This document shows positions 58,322 through 64,000 of a stretch of DNA of 64,000 nucleotides, piece by piece (positions within the stretch are counted from its first letter, which is position 1; each line of letters starts with the position of its first letter). A program made the position numbers and the translations under genes. Source of the stretch: Pseudomonas fluorescens. Its GTDB lineage: Bacteria > Pseudomonadota > Gammaproteobacteria > Pseudomonadales > Pseudomonadaceae. The stretch is from contig NZ_CABVHK010000002.1 in assembly GCF_902497785.1 (NCBI RefSeq), positions 372,001 through 436,000 on the forward strand, read 5' to 3'. The notes under the pieces were generated by a model, which was not told the origin of the DNA, searched no databases, and worked only from the letters and a program-made list of their open reading frames with translations.

Positions 58322-59503
58322 TTACAGCTCTACAACAACCGCCTGAGAAGCGCGGGTCGCCTTGGCGCGAGCCGCTTCAATCGACTCATCCCGCGCCAGC
58401 GCCACACCCATCCGGCGCTGACCATTCACCTCAGGTTTGCCGAACAAACGCAACGCGGTGTCCGGCTCGCTCAACGCAGCGCCCAGGTTGGCAAACGCCG
58501 TCTGCGTCGACTGCCCCTCCACCAGAATCACCGCCGACGCCGACGGCGCGAACTGACGAATCAACGGAATCGGCAGGCCGAGGATGGCGCGCGCGTGCAG
58601 CGCGAACTGCGACAGGTCTTGAGAAATCAGGGTTACCAGGCCGGTGTCATGCGGGCGCGGCGAGACTTCGCTGAACCACACCTGATCACCTTTGATGAAC
58701 AACTCGACGCCGAACAGACCACGACCGCCGAGCGCTTCGGTGACCGCTTTGGCGACTCGCTCGGACTCCGCCAGCGCAACCGGGCTCATGGCCTGTGGCT
58801 GCCAGGATTCCTGGTAGTCGCCCTTTTCCTGACGGTGGCCGACCGGTGCACAGAAGGTGGTGCCGCCGACGTGACGCACGGTCAACAGAGTGATTTCGTA
58901 GTCGAAGTCGATGAAGCCTTCGACGATCACCCGGCCTTTACCGGCGCGGCCGCCTTCTTGCGCGTAGTCCCACGCCGTTTTCACGTCATCGGCGCCGCGC
59001 AGCAGGCTCTGGCCTTTGCCCGACGAACTCATGACCGGCTTGACCACGCACGGGAAGCCCAGGTCCTGAACGGCCTTGCTGTAGTCCTCGAAGGTGTCGG
59101 CGAAGAAGTAGGGAGAGGTCGGCAGGCCCAGCTCTTCAGCGGCCAGGCGACGAATGCCTTCACGGTTCATGGTCAGCTGCGCGGCTCGCGCGGTCGGAAT
59201 CACGGTGAACCCTTCGGCTTCCAGCTCGACCAGGGTCGCGGTGGCGATGGCTTCGATTTCCGGCACGATGAAATGCGGTTTCTCGGCTTCGATCACAGCG
59301 CGCAGGGCGGCGCGATCGAGCATGTTGATCACGTGGCTGCGATGCGCAACCTGCATGGCCGGCGCGTTGGCGTAACGGTCGACGGCAATCACTTCAACGC
59401 CCAGGCGCTGCAGCTCGATCACCACTTCCTTGCCCAACTCACCACAGCCACACATCAATACGCGGGTCGCGGTTGGCGACAATGGAGTTCCGATACGGGT
59501 CAT
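58322..59503 (-). CDS. purT: Formate-dependent GAR transformylase 2
   Basis: A 393-aa ATP-grasp enzyme that uses formate and ATP to make formyl-GAR in purine synthesis. The N-terminus has [20 protein letters not shown], the ATP-grasp part [14 protein letters not shown] and [11 protein letters not shown], and the Mg site [13 protein letters not shown]. Full length. It stands alone on its strand. Confidence 0.97.
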   Translation of the reverse strand: MTRIGTPLSPTATRVLMCGCGELGKEVVIELQRLGVEVIAVDRYANAPAMQVAHRSHVINMLDRAALRAVIEAEKPHFIVPEIEAIATATLVELEAEGFTVIPTARAAQLTMNREGIRRLAAEELGLPTSPYFFADTFEDYSKAVQDLGFPCVVKPVMSSSGKGQSLLRGADDVKTAWDYAQEGGRAGKGRVIVEGFIDFDYEITLLTVRHVGGTTFCAPVGHRQEKGDYQESWQPQAMSPVALAESERVAKAVTEALGGRGLFGVELFIKGDQVWFSEVSPRPHDTGLVTLISQDLSQFALHARAILGLPIPLIRQFAPSASAVILVEGQSTQTAFANLGAALSEPDTALRLFGKPEVNGQRRMGVALARDESIEAARAKATRASQAVVVEL

Positions 59504-59768
59504 CTCAGGTCCTCAAAGGGAGCGGATCATCGAGGGTCGCGAGCCTGGCACGCTTCCCATGGGAGAAAGCGCGGCATTTTACATGAACCTGAGGCTTTGG
59601 CTTCAGCTGGCGACGGCTTGTTTGCGCAAGCGCCAGGCCATGATCAGAAGATGAACATATCGAAGGGAATGCTCAGGGCCGAACTTATCCACAGGCGGTC
59701 ATGCAGCGGGCGCCGGATGATGCTGAACACCGGCCAGTCGATGCAAGTCAATTTGGCGCGCAGGGTAC

Positions 59769-59870
59769 CGTAGGAGCTGTCGAGTGCAACGAGGCTGCGA
59801 TCTTTTGATCGTGATTTTTACAGCCAAGATCAAGAGATCGCAGCCTCGTTTCACGAGACAGCTCCTACGG
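59769..59870. repeat. REP pair, variant GATCGCAGCC family
   Basis: Inverted arms CGTAGGAGCTGTC...GAGGCTGCGATCTTTTGATC and complement. The stop codon of the DUF1289 gene lies inside its right arm. The rest of 59504-59768 (between purT and this repeat) holds no gene I can support; a short minus-strand frame ending at 59654 was seen but not accepted. Confidence 0.85.
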
Positions 59871-60080
59871 GTTCGGGGTTTTGCCCAGCATCCACAGCAG
59901 TCCACTCGACTTGGCCCGCTCATGGCACAGACCCAACACCGTTCGACGTTCGTCATTACTCATCCGGCTCCAGCCGGTGATTTCCGCCACCGTACGCTGA
60001 CACCCGGTGCAAATGTCATCGTCGTCCAGCGCACAGATGTTCACGCAGGGCGATCGTACAGGGCGTTCCGGCGTGTTCAT
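59865..60080 (-). CDS. DUF1289 domain protein
   Basis: A 71-aa protein with the DUF1289 cysteine pattern: [20 protein letters not shown] (C-x3-C-x7-C-x2-C), which may hold a metal, then a helix-rich end. Its ATG overlaps the stop of the carbonic-anhydrase-like gene. The last few codons and the stop belong to a REP element, so the C-terminus has been set by the repeat. Function unknown. Confidence 0.87.
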   Translation of the reverse strand: MNTPERPVRSPCVNICALDDDDICTGCQRTVAEITGWSRMSNDERRTVLGLCHERAKSSGLLWMLGKTPNP

Positions 60081-60601
60081 TCTTCCTGCTCGGCCAGATC
60101 ACGGGCATAACGTTGTGAGTTATGCACATAGTGCGCGGCGCTGGCCTCGAGCATTTTTTTCTGCTGCTCGGTCAGTTCGCGCACTACTTTGCCGGGCGAG
60201 CCCATGACCAGCGAACCGTCGGGAATTTCCTTGCCTTCGCCGATCAGCGAGTTGGCGCCGATGATGCAGTTCTTGCCGATTTTCGCGCCGTTGAGAATCA
60301 CCGCGTTAATGCCGATCAGGCTGTAGTCACCGACGGTGCAGCCATGAAGCATGGCGTTGTGGCCGATGGTCACGCCGGTGCCGATGGTCAGCGGGTAGCC
60401 CATGTCGGTGTGCATCACGGTGCCGTCCTGGACGTTGCTGTTCTTGCCGATCAGGATCAGTTCGTTGTCGCCCCGCAGCACAGCGTTGAACCAGACATTG
60501 GCGCCCTCTTCCAGTTTGACCTTGCCCACCAGCACGGCATTGGGTGCAACCCAGCTTTGCGGATGGGTTTCGACGCGGGCGTCGCCCAGGCGATATTTCA
60601 T
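60077..60601 (-). CDS. Gamma-carbonic anhydrase-like protein (YrdA/PaaY type)
   Basis: A 174-aa left-handed beta-helix protein with hexapeptide repeats ([37 protein letters not shown]). The metal His residues appear in VMHTDMG and GHNAMLHG. Carbonic anhydrase or thioesterase activity is possible. ATG 60601 starts [11 protein letters not shown]. It overlaps the DUF1289 gene by four bases. Confidence 0.92.
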   Translation of the reverse strand: MKYRLGDARVETHPQSWVAPNAVLVGKVKLEEGANVWFNAVLRGDNELILIGKNSNVQDGTVMHTDMGYPLTIGTGVTIGHNAMLHGCTVGDYSLIGINAVILNGAKIGKNCIIGANSLIGEGKEIPDGSLVMGSPGKVVRELTEQQKKMLEASAAHYVHNSQRYARDLAEQEE

Positions 60602-60655
60602 CTTGTTGTCCTCAGGCTCAGGCAGCCGCGATTTCACGCCATGCGAACGATGGCT

Positions 60656-61255
60656 TCAGGTGTTGATAAAACTCTTGGGAGGCTGGTGCAGGCTGATTTT
60701 GGCGTCATAGAGCAGGTTGATCAACTCGACAATCATGATCGCCGTCAGGCCCCAGATCTTGTATTCGCCATAACGATAACTCGGCACGTACCAGCTGCGG
60801 CCCTGATAATCGATGCGATGCGTGTGCTCGCGCGGGTCCTTGCGGAAGAATTCCAGGGGGACGCTGAACACGGCGGCGATCTCGGCATCGTTGGCCCGGT
60901 ACTCGACAAAATCCGGAATCACCCCAACATAGGGCGTGACCTTGATCCCGTGCAGGGAGATCAGCGGACTCAGAGGGCCGATGATTTCCACCAGCCCGGG
61001 GGGCAGGCCGATTTCCTCTTCGGCCTCACGCAGCGCGGTGAAAATCAGGTCCGGGTCTTCCGGGTCCCGTCGCCCTCCAGGGAAGGCCACTTCGCCGCCA
61101 TGGGTCGAGAGCCCGCTGGCGCGCAGGGTCAGAACCAGTTCCGGCTCATCACTGCGAGTGATGGGCACCAGTACCGCGGCCTCCGGGAAACGTTTGTCGG
61201 TTTCCAGTGTGCGTGGGGTGTGGTTGCTTACTCGATGCAGTAGCTCGTCCAGCAT
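60656..61255 (-). CDS. nudL: CoA-pyrophosphatase-like Nudix hydrolase
   Basis: A 199-aa Nudix enzyme. The CoA signature upstream of the Nudix box is present (LTLRASGLSTHGGEVAFPGG), followed by the box ending REAEEEIGL. It would split CoA or its derivatives to 3',5'-ADP and phosphopantetheine. It is 54 bases upstream of the carbonic-anhydrase-like gene on the same strand and divergent from another Nudix gene. Confidence 0.92.
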   Translation of the reverse strand: MLDELLHRVSNHTPRTLETDKRFPEAAVLVPITRSDEPELVLTLRASGLSTHGGEVAFPGGRRDPEDPDLIFTALREAEEEIGLPPGLVEIIGPLSPLISLHGIKVTPYVGVIPDFVEYRANDAEIAAVFSVPLEFFRKDPREHTHRIDYQGRSWYVPSYRYGEYKIWGLTAIMIVELINLLYDAKISLHQPPKSFINT

Positions 61256-61401
61256 GAGTCTTCTCGATTTATTCTCTACTTCGCATCATGCACCAATCAC
61301 ACCGACCGCCCAACCCCCGAACTGCCGCGTGTCGCTAAACGACAACTTGCCGACAGACACCGCCGCACGCCAAGATAGGCGCAGCCTTCAGGAACCCAAG
61401 C

Positions 61402-61953
61402 ATGAAATTTTGCAGTCAGTGCGGCAACCCGGTCACCCAGCGCATACCCGAAGGCGATTCGCGCCTGCGATTTGTCTGTGACAGCTGTCAGACGATTCAC
61501 TACCAGAACCCCAATATCGTCGCCGGCTGCGTGGCCACCTGGGGCTCGAAAGTGTTGCTGTGCCGACGCGCCATCGAGCCTCGGCTGGGTTACTGGACCC
61601 TCCCTGCCGGTTTCATGGAGAACGGTGAAACCATCGAGCAGGCGGCTATTCGCGAGACGGCTGAAGAAGCCTGCGCGCGGGTGCGCAACCTGAGCATCTA
61701 CACCTTGATCGACGTGCCGCACATCAGTCAGGTGCACGTGTTCTTCCGTGCCGAACTGGTGGACCTGGATTTTTCCGCCGGCCCCGAGAGCCTGGAAGTG
61801 GCGCTTTTCGACGAAGCCGACATCCCGTGGTCCGAGCTGGCTTTCCGCACGGTGGGGCGTACCTTAGAATACTTCTTCGCTGACCGGCGGACCGAGGTCT
61901 ACCCCGTGCGGTCCGAGTCGATCCCGCCGCTCGTGCAGCCTGTCATTGTTTGA
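61402..61953 (+). CDS. Zinc-ribbon Nudix hydrolase (NudC-like core)
   Basis: A 183-aa protein starting with a zinc ribbon (CSQCGN at 4-9, CDSCQT at 26-31) and a Nudix domain (GFMENGE ... RETAEEACA, about 69-91). It resembles the NudC core but lacks its N-terminal domain; ADP-ribose or NADH-type substrates are possible. It is divergent from nudL, 146 bp apart. Confidence 0.88.
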   Translation: MKFCSQCGNPVTQRIPEGDSRLRFVCDSCQTIHYQNPNIVAGCVATWGSKVLLCRRAIEPRLGYWTLPAGFMENGETIEQAAIRETAEEACARVRNLSIYTLIDVPHISQVHVFFRAELVDLDFSAGPESLEVALFDEADIPWSELAFRTVGRTLEYFFADRRTEVYPVRSESIPPLVQPVIV

Positions 61954-61983
61954 TTTCAGTTGAGATCTTGCGCAGGCGTCGGA

Positions 61984-62010
61984 CGATCGCCGCCTGCGGC
62001 AGCTCCTACA
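61984..62010. repeat. REP half-site, GATCGCAGCC family
   Basis: GATCGCCGCCTGCGGCAGCT and CCTACA, a single degenerate arm, 40 bases before the L,D-transpeptidase gene. Confidence 0.6.
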
Positions 62011-62049
62011 CATAAAATAGTCGCGACAACTTTTAGGGATATCGTTTCA

Positions 62050-62556
62050 ATGCGCTGGTTGCTTGCCCTGTTCTGCTTGGCGTTCGTCGCTGTCTCCCAG
62101 GCTTCCGTTGCGGAAAGCCTGGACGGCAAAGTCATCGAAAAAGTCCTGGTTCTCAAATCCGCCCATCAATTGCAATTGATCAACGACGGAAAGCCGCTCA
62201 AGACCTATCGCATTTCCCTGGGCAGAGGAGCGACCAAGGGCCCGAAGCTGGTGGAAGGCGACAAACGCACCCCGGAAGGCTTCTATTGGCTGGACTGGCG
62301 CAAGACCAGCGACAAATTCAACCTGTCGATGCACATTTCCTACCCGAACATCGCCGACTCCGCCCGCGCTCGCCGCGAGGGCGTCGACCCGGGCGGGATG
62401 ATCATGATTCATGGCACTCCGGACACCGAGGACAACCCTGAAGACCTGTTCCATACCCTGGACTGGACCGACGGCTGCGTCGCCATGCGCAACGTCGACA
62501 TGCGGGAAATCTGGAACCTGGTGCCGGACGGGACGATGATCGAGATTCGCCCGTAG
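62050..62556 (+). CDS. Periplasmic L,D-transpeptidase (YkuD family)
   Basis: A 168-aa protein with a signal peptide (LLALFCLAFVAVSQASVA) and a YkuD domain. The catalytic His is in IMIHGTPDTE and the Cys in TDGCVAMRN, where DGC replaces the more common HGC. It may form or cut 3-3 peptidoglycan links. ATG 62050 starts the signal peptide; the open frame reaches further upstream through the REP half-site and is not used. Confidence 0.9.
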   Translation: MRWLLALFCLAFVAVSQASVAESLDGKVIEKVLVLKSAHQLQLINDGKPLKTYRISLGRGATKGPKLVEGDKRTPEGFYWLDWRKTSDKFNLSMHISYPNIADSARARREGVDPGGMIMIHGTPDTEDNPEDLFHTLDWTDGCVAMRNVDMREIWNLVPDGTMIEIRP

Positions 62557-62580
62557 CTCTAGATGTTTGGCGCCTGATGA

Positions 62581-62680
62581 GCCGCCATCGCTGGCAAGCC
62601 AGCTCCCACAGGGTCCGAGCGCAGCCATACATTTTGTTTACGACACTCATACTGTGGGAGCTGGCTTGCCAGCGATCAGG
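62581..62680. repeat. REP pair
   Basis: Inverted arms GCCGCCATCGCTGGCAAGCC and complement, about 40 bp apart, in the convergent gap after the transpeptidase gene. Confidence 0.88.
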
Positions 62681-62694
62681 CCCTCACAAGCAAT

Positions 62695-62725
62695 AAAAAA
62701 CCCGCTGACGAATCAGCGGGTTTTT
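62695..62725. terminator. Bidirectional terminator
   Basis: AAAAAACCCGCTGA, loop CGAA, TCAGCGGGTTTTT. It lies between the convergent transpeptidase and YqfO-like genes and probably ends both. Confidence 0.85.
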
Positions 62726-62745
62726 CATTTCAGCAGCCTGGAGGA

Positions 62746-63057
62746 TCAGAAATCCTCCAGCCGCCACACCTCATAAGCCGGCGTCTCATAGGGGTGGCTG
62801 AGTTTCAACGCGGCCACCACGGCCACGATCAACTCGTCCGCCACCACCAGCTCAACCTTCCATTCCTCAACCTGTTCGACCTGGCCCGCTTCGCCAATGA
62901 ACGGCTGACTGCCCTCCAATGGTCGAAACTGGCCCTGGCCCAGTACCTGCCATGCGCAGTGATCATAAGCGCCGATCCGCCCGCCACCGGCGGCGAATAC
63001 GGCGCTCTTGACCCCTTCGACATGACTGTCGGGAACAAAAAAGCTGAGCTTGTACAC
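62746..63057 (-). CDS. YqfO/NIF3-like small protein
   Basis: A 103-aa protein like the inserted domain of YqfO/NIF3 (CutA-like fold): YKLSFFVPDSHVEGVKSAVF, GRIGAYDHCAWQ and HPYETPAYEV. The GTG start at 63057 opens at the family N-terminus, five bases after the purL stop; the longer open frame lies in purL. The role is unknown; metal binding is suggested for the family. Confidence 0.87.
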   Translation of the reverse strand: MYKLSFFVPDSHVEGVKSAVFAAGGGRIGAYDHCAWQVLGQGQFRPLEGSQPFIGEAGQVEQVEEWKVELVVADELIVAVVAALKLSHPYETPAYEVWRLEDF

Positions 63058-63062
63058 AGCGC

Positions 63063-64000
63063 TTAGTTCACCCAGACGCGAGCGTTGCGGAACATACGCA
63101 TCCACGGCGCGTCTTCGTTCCAGTCTTCGGAACGCCACGAGTTCTGCACGGCGCGGAACACACGTTCCGGGTGCGGCATCATGATCGTTACGCGACCGTC
63201 GCGGCTGGTCAAACCGGTGATCCCGCGCGGCGAGCCGTTCGGGTTGGCCGGGTAGTTTTCGGTGACCTTGCCGTGGTTGTCGACGAAACGCATCGCCACG
63301 CAACCCGACAGATCGGCTTCCAGCAACGCTTCTTCGCTTTCGAATTCGGCATGGCCTTCACCGTGTGCGATGGCGATTGGCATGCGCGAACCGGCCATGC
63401 CCTGCAGGAAGATCGAGTTCGACTCCTGGACCTGAACCATTGCCACGCGCGCTTCGAACTGCTCGGAACGGTTGCGCACAAAGTGCGGCCAGAATTCGCT
63501 GCCCGGGATAAGCTCGTGCAGGTTGGACATCATCTGGCAACCGTTGCACACGCCCAGAGTGAAGCTGTCGTTACGCTCGAAGAACCCCTGGAACGCATCG
63601 CGAGCGCGGCTGTTGAACAGCGCGGACTTGGCCCAGCCTTCGCCGGCACCCAACACGTCGCCGTAGGAGAAACCGCCGCACGCCACCAGGCCCTTGAACT
63701 CGTTCAGGTCGACACGGCCGGCCAGAATGTCGCTCATGTGCACGTCGATCGCGTTGAAACCGGCGCGGTCGAACGCGGCCGCCATCTCCACCTGACCGTT
63801 GACGCCCTGCTCACGCAGCACGGCAACCTGTGGGCGAATGCCTTTCTTGATGTAAGGCGCGGCGACGTCCTGGTTGACGTCGTAGCTCAGCTTGACGCTC
63901 AGGCCCGGGTTGTCTTCTTCCAGCAGCACGTCGAACTCTTGCTCGGCGCAGTCGGCATTATCACGCAGACGCTGGATCTGGTAGCTGGTTTCGGCCCACT
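63063..64000 (-). CDS. purL: Phosphoribosylformylglycinamidine synthase, C-terminal part
   Basis: The C-terminal 311 residues of the large PurL; the gene continues beyond the window. This part is the glutaminase domain: the oxyanion/nucleophile region [10 protein letters not shown] has the catalytic Cys, and the His-x-Glu comes in MPHPERVFR. It supplies ammonia for FGAM synthesis in purine biosynthesis. The frame is open to 64000. A YqfO-like gene follows after five bases. Confidence 0.97.
   Translation of the reverse strand, partial: WAETSYQIQRLRDNADCAEQEFDVLLEEDNPGLSVKLSYDVNQDVAAPYIKKGIRPQVAVLREQGVNGQVEMAAAFDRAGFNAIDVHMSDILAGRVDLNEFKGLVACGGFSYGDVLGAGEGWAKSALFNSRARDAFQGFFERNDSFTLGVCNGCQMMSNLHELIPGSEFWPHFVRNRSEQFEARVAMVQVQESNSIFLQGMAGSRMPIAIAHGEGHAEFESEEALLEADLSGCVAMRFVDNHGKVTENYPANPNGSPRGITGLTSRDGRVTIMMPHPERVFRAVQNSWRSEDWNEDAPWMRMFRNARVWVN

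Noticed and set aside
59650..59770. Short minus-strand frame ending about 59654 with the translation IDWPVFSIIRRPLHDRLW
   Set aside because: No start with a ribosome site, begins in or next to a REP, and too short to support.

Overview
The window reads as chromosome of a Pseudomonas of the fluorescens group. The grounds are established family knowledge applied to what is seen: high GC, dense REP/BIME-type intergenic palindromes, an acidic amino acid transporter/AauSR-type locus, GlpM and DUF3509 proteins, and a housekeeping block (recJ, thrC-hom, dsbC, xerD, rplS-trmD-rimM-rpsP, ffh, CBS-domain protein, purT, purL) whose order resembles other pseudomonads as far as I remember. No tRNA, rRNA, CRISPR array, IS element or prophage was seen.

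Layout. 1-4.3 kb: end of a glutamate/aspartate ABC transporter ATPase, a DctB-like sensor kinase, its sigma54-type response regulator and a GlpM-like protein. 4.4-8.4 kb: two overlapping lipoprotein genes, a DsbA/FrnE-like thioredoxin-fold protein and a secreted alpha/beta hydrolase. 8.6-14.2 kb: one giant gene (about 1861 aa) of the Pseudomonas dermonecrotic-toxin-like class, whose 3' third has clearly lower GC. 14.4-19.4 kb: metE/metR divergent pair, an acetyltransferase, a LysE exporter and a Nudix hydrolase.

19.6-29.6 kb is the most unusual part. A response regulator with a degenerate HD-GYP domain is transcribed divergently from five genes that overlap or abut: REC-PAS-GGDEF-EAL, REC-GGDEF-EAL, a di-haem peroxidase, a membrane histidine kinase with a probable DAHL sensor domain, and a REC-histidine kinase. 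Three of the REC domains are close paralogues of one variant type. The two cyclic-di-GMP proteins are degenerate in opposite halves: one keeps the synthase, the other keeps the phosphodiesterase. I read this as one signalling module that links a haem redox protein to c-di-GMP turnover; the link itself is inference.

29.7-45.4 kb: an APC permease/nitrilase pair with a LuxR-type regulator, a membrane-anchored FMN glutamate-synthase-like protein, a GtrB/GtrII-like glycosylation pair, an OpgC-like protein, an Old Yellow Enzyme, recJ, yaeQ, a CoA transferase and a periplasmic solute-binding-like protein. 45.8-64 kb: mostly core metabolism and translation/secretion genes, ending inside purL.

Intergenic spaces are filled by several repeat families: REP pairs of the GTAGGAGC / GTGGGAGC type, a second REP family carrying a GATCGCAGCC core, one 133-bp inverted repeat, and a roughly 310-bp dispersed element present twice in full and once truncated.
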